A stretch of DNA of 64,000 nucleotides, from assembly GCA_036852015.1 (NCBI GenBank), contig JAANDG010000032.1, positions 62,001 to 126,000 on the forward strand. Direction: 5' to 3'. Shown here one piece after another: positions 45,301-57,396 of the stretch. The stretch is from Pelodera strongyloides. Taxonomy: Eukaryota; Nematoda; Chromadorea; Rhabditida; Rhabditidae. A model generated the notes under the pieces. The model worked only from the letters and a program-made list of their open reading frames with translations. It was not told where the DNA came from and made no database searches. Position 1 is the stretch's first letter, and every line of letters starts with the position of its first letter. Position numbers and translations under genes: made by a program.

Positions 45301-48300
45301 TCAACGAGCCGTCGATGTAATAAGCAGATTTTACAGTCACGTAAAAACCATAAATTTTCCACACAAGAAATTTCTTTGTCCTCTAGATAAAATGGTACAC
45401 GTACAGCGTTTGATAATACAGTACACTACGTGCAGTACTAGTAAAGCAATTAAAGATACAGTACCTCTTCCCGTCCGTGCGCAAGTGCCCAACCAGTTTC
45501 AGGCGTGTTCGGGACGTAACGCCAGAATGTGACATTGAGACGCGAATAAACCTGCAATGACAAAATTAAGTACTCCGAATGCATTCTCTACTCACGACAG
45601 CCCTAAAAAGCGCAGTGCAATTGCCTGAAAGGGAGCCCGTTCTTATCGCGATAAACGATAATTTGCCGGAAAGGGGGCCCTTCTTATCGCGATAATTTGC
45701 CGCAAAGAGAGTCCTTTCCGTTCGCGATAAGAAAGGTCTTTCCGGAAAGAGGTGGGCCAGTTGCCGGAAACCCGTATCTTATCGCGAGGCCAAGCTCTAC
45801 AGACAAACAAAATACCGCCGCTCCACGGCTGAATAACTTGGCGCACCAATGTAGCGGCGGAATGGTCATTTCTCTCAAATTACGTCTGTGCAGGACCAAC
45901 AATAAGGTAATTTTAGAATCATCTCTAGGGTAATTCAAGATATTACAGCTGCTACACGTATGGAACTACATTACCATCTTGTTGTACGTTCCGAAATACA
46001 TAAGCAAACTTCAAAGAATCTTGTATGCATATCGCCTGGTAATGTTACTGTTTCACGTTTGTCCTACTCGAATCCAACGTCAAAACTCAACGAAAAGACT
46101 CTTACAAAAAGTTTTTATTTGTTATTACACACGCGATATGCAATACAGGAACGAGACAGGTAACAAAATAACAGTGCGAACGTACAACAAGTCAGTACCT
46201 AGACTTATTTCTATAAATTTCCAAAAAAAATTGCGCTCTACCACAATAACCAAAGGGTGCATTATACGTTTACACAGAAATTCAACAAAGAGGAAAGTAC
46301 AAAGTGAATGAACGAATGTACAGATAAAATGTGAGGTATTTTATTTTTGAGTTAGTATATCTCTCTAATACCCAATATAAGAAAGTAACCAATTAAATCT
46401 TACTTACGCCTTAGGTCCAACTATTAGAATGTAAACTGTAAACTGAATAAAACAATTCATCGTTTGTAATACTGAACTTATGCCAAAGTACCCGCACTGT
46501 GTAAGTATATGCTATTTGATCACCAAGGAAATTTCAAGTTTTTACATAAGGAAACACAAGCTCTGAAGCTCTTGAGGCGGAACGCTACAACTTTCCATAC
46601 TTTCTGATTTTAATGCGCATTCCCAACAAACGTTCTAAAAGCCAAATAAGATTAAGGCTTATGGAACCTTAATGTACTAAGGTTCAATAAACCTTAACCT
46701 TAAACCTACAAAATATGACAGCAATCTCCGAATTCGGCTAAGTGCGAAATTTCAAAAATGCGAGATATTTGCACATGAAAGGATGTTCTCCTAACTTTTC
46801 AAAACCAAAGATAGAGAGTAAGTCATACATGATCATGAAGTAGTGACGCGACTCCGGGGGCCCATGAGTCTCCGCCCACTTTGCAGTTGATATCGATTGA
46901 TTCCGAGGGACCGCCCCCTCCGATATTCGGCGTAGTGGGCGTGTTCCGTACCGGTGTTCCATCTGCACCGAAGATTCCATTATTCACCTTCGGACAAAGG
47001 TTCTGATTGTTCTGTGTGCGAAGGTCCGGCAGCCGTCCAAGCGATTCAATCTTAAGGAAGAAAGGTAATATTCAAAAAGATACCTACAGGCAGAAGAGTA
47101 TGCACTATTATCATTTTCTTTTCACAATAACTGAATTGGGACTAAAAATGTCCACACGTTTACTCACATGTTTCATAAAAGAAGCATTAGCCACCGCATG
47201 CGGATCCGTAACCGCTGCGTATGCTCTCATCTGATCGATCAGCTGTTTCCGACGCAACGCGGTCAGATCCGCGTCACTGGTCGGCTTCTCGGTCAACGCT
47301 TGTAGGTTGCGCTGAAATGGGCACAGTACATTATTTACATAACACAACACTACACAAACGGAAGTGGAAGCGGAGTGATATGTGGGTCGTGGCTCTTTGA
47401 AACATCAACTCACGTGAATTTATGTGGTCGGAAGTGCACATAATTCCACGTAAAGCGTGGCAATACAATTGTTCAGCGTACGCTTCACAGACCTCCCGTT
47501 ATATCGCTATAAAAACAACAGACGAAAACTACAAACCACAAGAATCTCACACTAACCTGGTGCAATGTCTCGTAAACCAGCTTATCCTTGTCAACGAGGA
47601 ATTCCGCAAGCGGATCACCTTCTGAGAATGTCAACCTGGAATAGTAAACAATAAGATAGTTGGCGCCAATAAGTTCTCCGTGAAGCATCCTCCTTTCGTT
47701 GTGCCTTATGAACAGAACCATTAGTTAGGTGAAAATAAAGTGACAAAAAGCTTCGCAACAACTCACTTTATCTTCGTTTCGGCTACCAAAACTGGGTTAG
47801 ACGCCGAAGGAGATAGGTTACTGTCACTTGCATCGTTTTCTGAAAGGAAAACAGTTGAATACGCAGAAATCATACCGTACCGTAATTTTCAAGGAGATAG
47901 TTCGGTAGATTTTTCCGCTACGCTGCAGGGCATAAAACTCGTCGGGAAAACTCAAAACCACCATCCACATATGTGTTTCTCAAAACTGTATCTATTTATG
48001 ATACGTTACTAATTTTCACCATACCTAATATTCTAAACGCGACGGTGGTATGGTTACGAGCAAAAGTCCACCGTCTAGATTTATGCAATATGCTAATTCG
48101 GATGATGTTTTCGTGGACAGAGCGTCAACGAGTTTATGCCATGCTACGCTGGCGGACACGAGAAACGAGTTAGTGTGCCATAAATCGATGTCTAAATATG
48201 ACAATTGGCCCACACACAACAATACAATCGTCATTTCCAAGCAAGCCACGCAAATGTTATTAATCCCCAGCTCACCTTGCGGTGTCGTCGTAGTGACTGT

Positions 48301-51300
48301 AACGGCAGTCGATGCTCCTCCTCCCCGTGATCTGCCTCCTCTTGGTTTCCGTCCCCTGCCTCCTCCCCTCGCAGCTCCATCTCCCCTTCCTCGACCACGA
48401 CCGCGACCTCTCCGAGCTGGGGTTACCAGTGGAGCGCTGACTCCTTCCGTGCTGAATACGTCCGGTTCATTTTCAGCGCTCGCAACAGGACCAGGTGCTT
48501 CTAAAATAGGTTCTTCAAGAATATATACAATGAGTGAACCAGTGAACCATACCATACGTCATTTAAAGAGAAATACCGGCCGGTTTTAAAACGCATCGAT
48601 CACCCCCTGCTTTTTTATGCATCATACGCGAGCATAAATTAGAATAAAAAATAGAACCCAATTCGTCCCCACTTAGCATAACTGCACAAGAAAGCAGCTA
48701 TTTGAGATGCGCTTCAAAAACCGACCGGTATTTCGCTTTAATAAATTCTAGTCATCGTAAACATATATGAATGCTAGCGCAAACCAACGCGGACTCATTT
48801 CGATCAATGTTAGTGCTCAACAAACCTGGCGTCGCCAATTCCTCGTGTGCTAACGACGCAGTCCGCGCTCCTCTACCGGCTCCTCTCGCCGCACCCCGTT
48901 TCTTACGACCACGGCGCTCTTGCGTTTTTGGTGGGCGTTGTTTTTCTTCGTCTGAAATAACAAAACTATGAATCAATAGGCGTCATTCCGTAAAAACGCA
49001 CTCACCAACCGCAATCGGTCTCCAGTTGGAGTTTTTTATGCACGACACGTATACACAATTACAGTGGGCTACAGTGGGCTTGTCAAAACCCCAAAAGAAA
49101 TACGAATGACCTACCGTAATCGTCTGGCTCCGCCTTCTTTGGTTCTAAAGGCCACGCCCTGTCCCAGTAATCGTGGCCCATCTCACGCCTAATGCACTCC
49201 TCTGTGTCTGAACAACAAGAAATGATAAACAACCCACCGGGCGATGTTACCATACGTTCACGACAGCGACAGCTGATTACGCTGACACCTACCTTTACCA
49301 CTTAGCATTCACTTACGGTCACTACGATAGAGGATAGAAGATATTGCAAACAGCACGTTCAAATTGTCCGTAATCACTCACAAAAACTATAGCTCCTTGC
49401 TATCAATAACCTATCACCTATCACGAAGACAAATAGCTTAAAGCGGAATACCGGCCGGTTTTTGAAAGGCATCGGGGACAACTGCATTCTTATGTAATTC
49501 TACGCTAATTTACTCGGATTTAGCTCGAATGTTTTACTTTCATTTGCCGAAGCTGCATATAATAAAGGTATACTGGACGTGTTACAAAAGCCGGCCGGTA
49601 TTTCGCTTTAACAGACAAGCAAAACACGGCTACGGAGACACCAGATCATTATCAAATACTAGTTATGTTCAATACAAATTAAGAAGATGCATAATTCACA
49701 CTCACCGACTTTGCGAGTCTCGCGCAGTCGATAGTAATCATTCAGTTGTTGTTGCAAATCAGCCGGTTTCAAACTGACTCCAGCACGACGTCCAACAATC
49801 GCTACCTGGAAAAAAATTAATAAACTGACAAGGTGGCAGGGGTACAGGTTTGTGCGTGGAAACACGCACGAACCACCTCCGGATTGGTTTTGACCACCAC
49901 CGGAAGCAATTCCAAATTAATAAATTTGACCGAAACATGGTGTTTTATTACAACGGTCTATCACTAAGCTAAGAAACCACCTCCAAGCCTCCAACCGCCT
50001 CCATTTAGCACGAAATGTATACCCTGCAAGGTGGGCATTGTGGGCAAGGTGGATAACCTAACCCTAACCGCTAGAATGATTGTGGCAATTTGTTGAGACT
50101 ACGGGAACATTTGCGTCTTTGCATGCGAAGTACTAGTTTAATCGTACTTCGTACTCTTCTCAGATTCCTAGCACATACCACACACTGTGCAGCAAAAATA
50201 CCGAATGCGCAATCGTTTACACTTTTATTGAAATTGAACTCCTTTCCTGGAGTCTTGCAAATAAATAGCGAATTCCGCTAACAAACCTCTCTATTCATCT
50301 GCCGAATTCTCTCAGACGCCAATTGTAAGATGATTCTGTCACGCGGATCAGAAGAGCACGCAAACCTGCAACACAACAAAATACCCATGACATAAAGCAG
50401 TAAGCAGAATCACACATCAACCCCAAACGACTGGCTCAGGACTCCGGTCATAGTTCATATCGGGAGGCTATTGTAAAGTTCTACATTTGAGGATTTGAGT
50501 AAAATCTGTCGTATCGTAGTCACATCCACTTCTGAACCTAACTAACAATAAGCTGAACACACCACCATTTACATGAGGGATCGGGAGTTGTGCTCTCATT
50601 TCAAACAAAGGGGGGAAACCCCAATCACCAACCTTGCCATGCACATGTCTATCAATCCAATGCAATCCTGGTCAGTGACTTGAGCCGTCGAACACTCTTC
50701 GGAGCTTTCCGCTGCCCCATTGATCGAACCACCTAAACAAGACCAAATCAGAACAAATATCTAAGAAACTTTAGGCATAGTCATTACTCGTATAATCAGA
50801 CACTCCTTCGCTCAATAACAATAAGACAAACAGATAACAGACCACCTCCACCTACGCACGGAAATTACACCCCCGCGGGGAAACGAGTATACGACAGTGC
50901 TTACAAACATCGCGAGAAAGAATCACATACCATTAGAGGACAGTGTTTGGTCAACAGCGTTTGTGGTTGCAGTAATCTCAGCATTTGTTTCTTTGTCCTT
51001 CTTTATTGATTCTTTCGTCTTCTCAGCTACCATCCGGGCTCTAGTCATCTGTGCGTTAAACCCATTCGCGAGAATGCTGGCCACAACCAAATCCTTTGAA
51101 GACTGCGAAGCGACCACCTGCAAATGGTACGAGGTACGACCATTATCTAGAGAGGCGTAATGCCTAATCACTACTCAGAGGCTTCAGGTTAAAGTCTGAG
51201 GAGTTCTAGTGCTGTCCTGATCTGAAGATGACCTAGAGACGAAACGTTGATACTAAACACATACACATAAGACCACACGTCATGCTAATTTTGGTCTATT

Positions 51301-54300
51301 CTGGTGGTTTTATACTCTCACGGTCTAAAAAAAACTGAACTGATACTCATGTGTTCAATTCTAAAAACTAATAAAGTAGATGATACCAACCATTGGCTCA
51401 ATCGAGGGGCACGGTTCGGAAGACAACCCAGAGGTACTCGCCTGAAAACACCCAAGCATAGAACGGCACGTCGGCACGGAAGCTATCAAACATTTGGACA
51501 GTCTGGCACAGTACCTACTGCGGCTACACGTGTGGACCTAATCTTAGACAGTATGACTGTACGACCCGCGGCTGACAATGTGTATCAACTTTGTGTGCCA
51601 ATATACAACTCCGAACTCTCTCTCTCTCTCTCTCTAAACACATATCATGCTCCAACGCTCATAAGGCATCCACAACCAACAGAGTAAGCAAACGTTAATG
51701 CTTTACCTGCGACGTCTTCGAATATAACTCCTTAATATTGGACGCAACTCGACTCCTCTTCCTGCTGGGCGAAGCACACGAAGACTGTTGCGAAGAGTTC
51801 GAGACCTCTCGTTGCATTCGCCTGCCATGGAGCAGTTTGAAGAAGGACCGCTAAAATGGAGATTTATGCGTGACACGTCTCCCAAATTAAGTTTTACCTA
51901 GATGACTGATACACGGGCCCGGTCGAGCCAAAAAGGCCGTCATACTTTCAAAATATAAAAACCCAAACAATTACCTCAATTGCACTAGGGTCAACCGGTT
52001 GTTGTGCGTATTGCTTCCACAATTGCAGACGATCCGAGAGAGACGCACTTTTCACCAAATTTCGATCCTGGAAAAAAGTGGTACATCATTACTCAACACT
52101 CCTGACATATGAGAGAGAGGGAGAGAGAGAAAAGAGAGAAAGACAACTTGGATAGCGGGAAACAAAGGGGGAGATGGAGAGGATGAATGAATAAGCGAGA
52201 GGGAAAACATGCAATGGAGACCACCGTACCACTAAATGTTCCACATGATCGGGGCACATCCATTTCTCCTTGGGCGGATAGCACATGGGTGGATCCAGAC
52301 AGTTGAGATGCCATACCAACTGGCAGAAATCACACGATATCATTTGCTCGGTGTCAGCACCATATCTAGAAAATTTGGTGCGTAAAGATACGCACGAACC
52401 ACCACAGGATTGGCCTTGACCACCTCCGGAAGAAATTCCAGATTTATATACTTGGGCGAAACACGCTGTTTTATGAACGCGGTCTATCACTAAGCTAAAC
52501 AAACCACCTCCAACCACCTCCACGGAATTATACCCTATAGCCCACTGGAAACAAACGGGGTCATTGGTCATTGAGACTACAGTGGGGACGAGAACCGTCT
52601 CCAAATGGTTCAATGTTCAATCAATATCCTATATTAGTAGAGTGTGAAAAAAATTATCCCATCTCAAACAAGTTTGGCCCTGCGGCTCTGCCATAAATGG
52701 TCGTGCTGAAACATTTCGATTGCCAAACTGCAAATATGGCCTATTTCCCATATAACTACCTCAGTGAGAAAAAAAAACAACCTCTGACAATAGGCACAAA
52801 TCTTGCCGGCGATATGCGGTCGTGGATCGTCCAACTTCTGTCCGGGCACAGCAACCGAGGGACCGGCCACCCAGTCGGGCATCGTGTAGAACTCAGTGTT
52901 CGTACCTACCGCAGCACTGTAAACATAGAAATAAAAGATATATAGAAAGAAAAAAGTTTATTAAATAGGCACAACCAGAAAACATTAGCCCACACAGCAG
53001 GAGTAAGCTAACAAAACAGGCAATTCGGCTAAGTTCAACACGTTCAACCCTACAGAGGAAAACATACCTTGCGCACAAGGGACACATTTACCGCATACTC
53101 ACACAACGGTCTTCGACTTGGAAGTTTTGTTCGAATTCAAATATAATATTTAAACTTACTCTGCTAATACGGCCATTGCATTCGCCGTCTCTTCTTCGAC
53201 TTTCTCCGCATTGCTCGCCAAAACTCTTCGGATAACTTCAGCATTGCGATCCTTTTCCGATTCCTTCTTAAATTTCCTCATTTTTATGCGAATTCACAAA
53301 TGGAATGGCTGGTACCAAAATGGCCAAAAGCAATCCGCTATTGTAAGTACACGTACACGTAGCCTTTGGTGTGTTTGGCTATCTCAAAACACCACTAAGC
53401 TAAACGAAACTAGAGTACATCGTTTCAAAGCTCGCCACTTTTGCTTATTAATAAATTTACCTCACTCGATCTCTTCTTATCGCTAATGCGTTTTTCCACC
53501 GGAGTATTCGCACACCGATTGCACATCCAGTTGTCTAAACAGAAAAATAGTGTAAAAACTGTAGCATACTAAGTACCGTATACCGCAGAGGAGACAGACT
53601 TATGAAGAGTAGCGCAGCAATGAAGAAACAGGTTTGTGTATGAACAAATCACACACACTAAAGCTAAATCTAAAAAGTACTAGACTAATAAACATCAATA
53701 CGTATATAATAAATCACATGTCACAACAATCTTATCACCTGCGATCTCTTCCTCGTCCAAAATTGGTGGTTCGTGACATTGTAAATGGAATGTGGCTGGA
53801 CAAATATCACAACAAATCACCTCACCGCCTTCCTGGAAAATAAGAACAATTAGCTAGATATATTCATAATCACCCGAACCATCGGGTTCTAAACACAAAT
53901 TCGAAACATGTGCACAATTACTATTATGGGCCACCACCTCGTTAAGTGCGACTAGCAATAACGCCGTCTTTTATAAAACCGGTGAAACACATCACTAGAA
54001 CATCTACAAAACGTTTCAATTAGATACTGTTTCGTGTATGCAACTTATATTTCCACCACAGTAGGTTTACTACGTGTCTACGTGTTCGTAAATCCGTACA
54101 CTGGTACAACATTACTCTTTACCGTAATTAACGCTTGCTCAGCCCAGAGACATTACCTAATTACTTTAAGCACTTACCCTGCAAACAACGCAGTATGGAA
54201 TGTTGGCACTTCCTTTCCACTTATCCGGATCGTCATCATGAACTTGGGATTGCTTATGGCCCGGGGGTGCCGTTATTCGTTCTATTTCCTGAAAGACATC

Positions 54301-55276
54301 TTTATTAGCAACGTTTAAAGTTTTGTATCATACATAGGCCGCACTATTGTGAGCCAAGTTTCCAGTCTCCATCAAAGCGTTGTCGCTTTAAGAAAAAAGG
54401 AACTAAGTAGTTAATTAAGTAATAACAAGATGAGGACTGACAGGCGGGTGTAATTGAGATGGTCTGAACTTGAACGGTCAAGATGACCACAGGGATCGGG
54501 AAGTTTGAAGCTACTGCTACAGGTCATAAGCTCCGCCATTCAGATGATACTAATTGAGAAGCGCACGTTTTTGATTTCACACAATGAATGTCAATTCAAG
54601 GTTTTTGTTTAATTTTAGAAAACAAAAAGCTAAGCGAATTTGGCACGAGATCAAAAGAAAAAAAGGAAATAAGAATGAATTCGTGATGTTATGCAACAGG
54701 AAGAAAACGCAGCTGATTGCTAGATGATTAAAAACGCCAATGAAAAGTAGAACCCAGGCCTGGGATGCAGGCTACGAGACTAGAACCTTTTGACTGCAAA
54801 AATAGCAGCATTCTTCCTATATGCGCATTTTTCTACTAGTCCGATCAGAAGCACTGCAGCACTAGGTTATGCAAACCATACACAAAAATCTAGCATTTAT
54901 CACAAAATCACAATAACATCAGCACATTTCCAAGCAAGGGGTATCCAGCAATTTAGTCGTAAAGGGTAGAGTAGAGAAGGGTAAACTGGCGAATTCAAAC
55001 GGAGAAAATTGGAGAATCAAGGAGGCAATAAGCATAGCAAGCAATTAAGCAAAGCAAGATAACTAATTAAAAACTAAATCTCCCCGATGAAAGTAAAAAT
55101 ATTAAATATCTCGATGAAAGGTCTGGGAGTACTAAATTAGAAGCACCAACCGGTAATAGCCCGTCGTCCGAGTCGTAGTTGAGGTTTAGCTTTAGAGCTT
55201 TCGGCGCCGGACCCTTTGAGGTTGAATTTGACGTAGAAGCCGGAGCCTTACGCAGAATCCGGGTCGTAAAAGGCAT
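36378..55276 (-). CDS. PHF12/athp-1: PHF12/ATHP-1-like chromatin protein (two PHD fingers, AT-hooks, FHA-like domain)
   Basis: Exons: 55151-55276, 54178-54288, 53739-53832, 53461-53534, 53160-53266, 52782-52916, 52230-52365, 51975-52067, 51707-51850, 50931-51117, 50633-50732, 50287-50365, 49706-49805, 49115-49207, 48826-48951, 48276-48500, 47767-47839, 47557-47635, 47168-47311, 46829-47050, 45465-45551, 44101-44340, 43845-43992, 42876-43383, 42056-42217, 41510-41748, 40408-41284, 40149-40243, 39742-39858, 39245-39365, 38915-39031, 37996-38087, 37271-37369, 36915-37043, 36378-36464. About 1,855 aa, longer than vertebrate PHF12 (about 1,000). PHD1 at residues ~76-117: CVVC, ICCDIC, FHLQC, WMCNRC. 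PHD2 at ~209-256: CAYC, ISCDFC, WHLNC, KWMCPDH (last ligand His, as in PHF12). AT-hooks: RRGRKKRG (~538) and GRKPRG (~617). FHA-like: KPFAVQKRLTMIGTEID to DGDVIHIGCAVFLFKTYFR at ~1720-1855. PHF12/Pf1 works in Sin3-HDAC complexes. One junction (43845 to 43383) is out of phase. Confidence 0.88.
36530..36560. repeat. LINE-like 3' tail fragment
   Basis: TTTGTGCGCATCTCCCCGAT followed by GTAATAAATTATTATTGTTA. It matches the end of 1515-1556 (TTTGTGCGCACCTTTGTGGT, then TAATAAATTATTGTTATT), so these are two 3' ends of one LINE family. Confidence 0.5.
36795..36875 (-). repeat. tRNA-related SINE-like unit
   Basis: The minus strand reads GGCGGGTGGTGCAGTGGTAT (D-arm/A-box-like), a CGAGC...GCTCG stem, then GTGGGTTCGTATCCCAC, a perfect T arm with B box. 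The intervening loop is too long for a normal anticodon arm. It lies in the last intron of the PHF12-like gene. Confidence 0.5.
37384..37500. repeat. Tandem repeat, ~36-bp unit, three copies
   Basis: CAGCTCAAAATATTGTGGAA plus ACACGACGCTATACATCC repeated three times with few changes. It lies directly upstream of the FHA exon 37271-37369 on the minus strand. Confidence 0.8.
37629..37799. mobile_element. Family B hairpin TTAA MITE, copy 2
   Basis: 171 bp, near-perfect palindrome: TTAAAGCGAACTGCCAGCTC and GAGCTGGCAGTTCGCTTTAA. It differs from copies 1 and 3 at several sites, but the two arms still pair (see findings). It lies in an intron of the PHF12-like gene. Confidence 0.93.
38151..38334. 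mobile_element. Family A TTAA MITE
   Basis: TTAAAGCGAAATACCGGCCG at the left and GGGCGGTATTTCGCTTAA at the right, with the standard core GAGCTAAATTCGAGCAAATG. Intronic in the PHF12-like gene. Confidence 0.85.
41344..41461. repeat. (CT)n tracts
   Basis: Two CT runs (about 41344-41366 and 41440-41461) in the intron between the exons at 41510 and 41284. Confidence 0.85.
43452..43568 (-). repeat. Dispersed repeat, family K, copy 2
   Basis: Inverted copy of 3971-4083: GGTGGGAGAATTTGTCTC, GTGTGATCCCTCTTTG, GCGTTCGTGCATACG on the minus strand. Partial internal duplication (CAGCCTTCCAGCCTTCCAG). Confidence 0.7.
44744..44886. mobile_element. MITE family G, copy 2
   Basis: GAGGCCGCATTCACCAACAC and GTTGGTGAATACGGCCTC are inverted ends. 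The core shares AGATATTCAGAGCGCT and CCTAGGGAGGGCTCCCTG with 10301-10424. Confidence 0.77.
45016..45133. mobile_element. MITE family H, copy 2
   Basis: GAGGCCATATTCATCACTCA and GGTGAATATGGCCTC ends. The core is inverted relative to 15565-15697 (AGAATGCTATTTTCTGTCCC). Confidence 0.75.
45630..45790. repeat. TTATCGCGATAA-rich repeat
   Basis: Repeated CTTATCGCGATAA blocks alternate with TTTGCCGGAAAGGG and GTCTTTCCGGAAAGA blocks in both orientations, forming overlapping hairpins. It lies in an intron of the PHF12-like gene. Confidence 0.7.
48563..48741. mobile_element. Family A TTAA MITE
   Basis: TTAAAGAGAAATACCGGCCG at the left and GACCGGTATTTCGCTTTAA at the right. It lies between the two AT-hook exons. 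Confidence 0.83.
49438..49601. mobile_element. Family A TTAA MITE
   Basis: TTAAAGCGGAATACCGGCCG at the left and GCCGGTATTTCGCTTTAA at the right. Intronic in the PHF12-like gene. Confidence 0.85.
49853..50040. repeat. Dispersed repeat, family J, copy 1
   Basis: Shares ACGCACGAACCACC, GATTGG, TTGACCACC, GCGGTCTATCACTAAGCTAA-like and CACCTCCAA blocks with 52377-52545, about 80 percent alike by eye. GTGCGTGGAAACACGCAC forms a small hairpin at its left end. Confidence 0.65.
52377..52545. repeat. Dispersed repeat, family J, copy 2
   Basis: Same block order as copy 1, in the same orientation. The left hairpin is GTGCGTAAAGATACGCAC. It lies in the intron before the PHD2 exon 52230-52365. Confidence 0.65.
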
Positions 55277-56775
55277 CAACACGCTTTCCTGGGCCCAGTT
55301 ATTTCCACCTTATCTTCTGAAAATATCGAAATGTAGAAATGACCAAAATAAGTAAAGGTTATCGAGAAAATAATTCAAAAATGTGGAAAGAAGAGTGCTT
55401 TTTCTAGCAGGATACAAACAGTGGGAGGATTTTAGAGACGTCCTTGCATTGGTACCCTTCTAATTCTGATATTTTTAAAGCCCAACATCGTCGATTAATA
55501 TTACACTCGAATTTTTTTGAAATATAAAATGAAATAAAGAGTTTCAGGATCGTTATATTCACATTTTGGCACGACACGTTAATGCAAATCTCCAATGGAA
55601 TCCAAGATCTGTCTTATATTCATGCTATTAAAACTAAACGTAATAAACCCAAAATTAATACATTATGTATACTTCGAACAAAAGCTAAATACAGCTATGA
55701 TAGTGAAGGAGAAGGAACATAACGTTTTGTGAGAAGTAAGAATCATATTGGTTCACCCAATTTCCTCGGGGAGAGGAGAGTGGAGGAGTTGGTATTGAAA
55801 AGAGAGGACGACTAGTGCGAATAGCATGCATCGATCGCCAGCCGAGCGGCGCACGCACACGGCTGCACCCGGGCCCTCCCTAACCAGCATACAAGGGAAT
55901 TCTGAGACGCCAAATCATACCCAGAGAGAAATATGTGGACACTATCCAGGAGTGAGAACGTACAAGAAAAACATCCGATAAAACAACAAAATTACTAGTG
56001 TTTGACTGTGTTTTTCCCCATATTTTACAAAAATATTATCTCAATCCACATTCTTCCAGGCATAAAATAATGTGCTGCGTTGCTGAAACTACAAAACAAA
56101 GCACACATAAATATCTTTAAGCAAAACAATGAAAATATATAATGTATTTTAGGCCAATTTTGAGCGGTTTTCCTGTGAGTTAGCGTGCTCCTAATGGGTC
56201 CAAAATTGTCACACACATTGCTACACCCATTTTCGTTAATATATAGAACAAATATTCACTCTCAGTAATCAAATAAGCGTCGATAACATAGTAATAATTT
56301 AGGATTTATAACAAAAGCGAAAACAAACCCTTGAAAAGAACAAAATAAATTAGTGCAGCAGACAAGCTGAGACCAGTCAGACACACAGACTACCGTAATC
56401 GAGAGCCGACGAGCAGTTTTTAGAAAACACACAATCAATCAACGGACCGCACACAGACATAGCTGGCCAGTTAGATTTGACAATATGTTTGGATTCTAAA
56501 AGTTGAGGATATTGTGGTAAAAATGGTAGGCAAGTTTTACACACAACTTTCTTTAAATTCATCACTCTACATTCCTTTAATTTCTTTGAAGTAATTAAAA
56601 AAGCATAACCAATATATCCCCATTTAACAGTGGGAGTCTTATGAGAGTGTAAAAGGGTGCCAACTAATAATTTAATACAAATAGGTATAAAAACAGCAGT
56701 TTAGTGAGAGTCCATTTCGTCTCAGATCCTTGCAGCAAGCCCTGGTATGGAGAACAGCCACTGCAGCGATTAAGT

Positions 56776-56858
56776 CATCATGGCCGAGTGGCTAGCGTGC
56801 TTGTCTGCGGCGCAGCCTACCAAGGTTCAAGTCCAAGGGGAGTGAGTCGGACTTTGTG
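56776..56858 (+). pseudogene. tRNA-like sequence
   Basis: ATGGCCGAGTGGCTAGCGTG (class II A box) and AAGGTTCAAGTCC (B box). The anticodon arm (CTGCGGCGCAG) is a tight hairpin without a normal 7-base loop, and the acceptor does not pair. SINE head or pseudogene. Confidence 0.45.
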
Positions 56859-57024
56859 TGAGAAGCACCACGTCCATTATTGTTACCCCAAGATAGTTGG
56901 GGAAACCCACGGTAGTCGAGTTTCATATATCGGATGCCACTAAATGAGAGCCCCAACATATTTAGCCATTTTATACAAATTGTATAAAATGCTACTATTC
57001 ACTTTTTACTTTAGAATAATATTT

Positions 57025-57195
57025 TTAAAGCGAAATGCTAGCCCCTTTGGATAATCTGCATATGATAAGCAAATCCTATGTATCCTATGCTAATTTTGTA
57101 CGATTGCCGTGGACGATCGTACAAAATTAGCATAGGATACATAGGATTTGCTTATCATATGCAAATTTTCCAAAGGGGCTAACATTTCGCTTTAA
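57025..57195. mobile_element. Family B hairpin TTAA MITE, copy 3
   Basis: TTAAAGCGAAATGCTAGCCC and GGCTAACATTTCGCTTTAA. Arms match copy 1 closely. It shares its right TTAA with the next element. Confidence 0.92.
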
Positions 57196-57358
57196 AGCAG
57201 CATAGTGGCCGGTTTGTGAGTCGGTGTGTTTCCATTAGTGTACGAATAACTGCGCCATACTCGGCGATTTTTTATTTTATTATACCCATTTGCATACAAC
57301 ACATGTGAATACAGTTATCCAATATACAACCTAAAAACAGGCCGTTATATCGCTTTAA
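57192..57358. mobile_element. TTAA element related to family A
   Basis: TTAAAGCAGCATAGTGGCCG at the left and CAGGCCGTTATATCGCTTTAA-type right end. Diverged core. Abuts the family B copy with a common TTAA. Confidence 0.75.
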
Positions 57359-57396
57359 AAACAAAATACATTTCTTCATTACTATTAAAAGTATTC

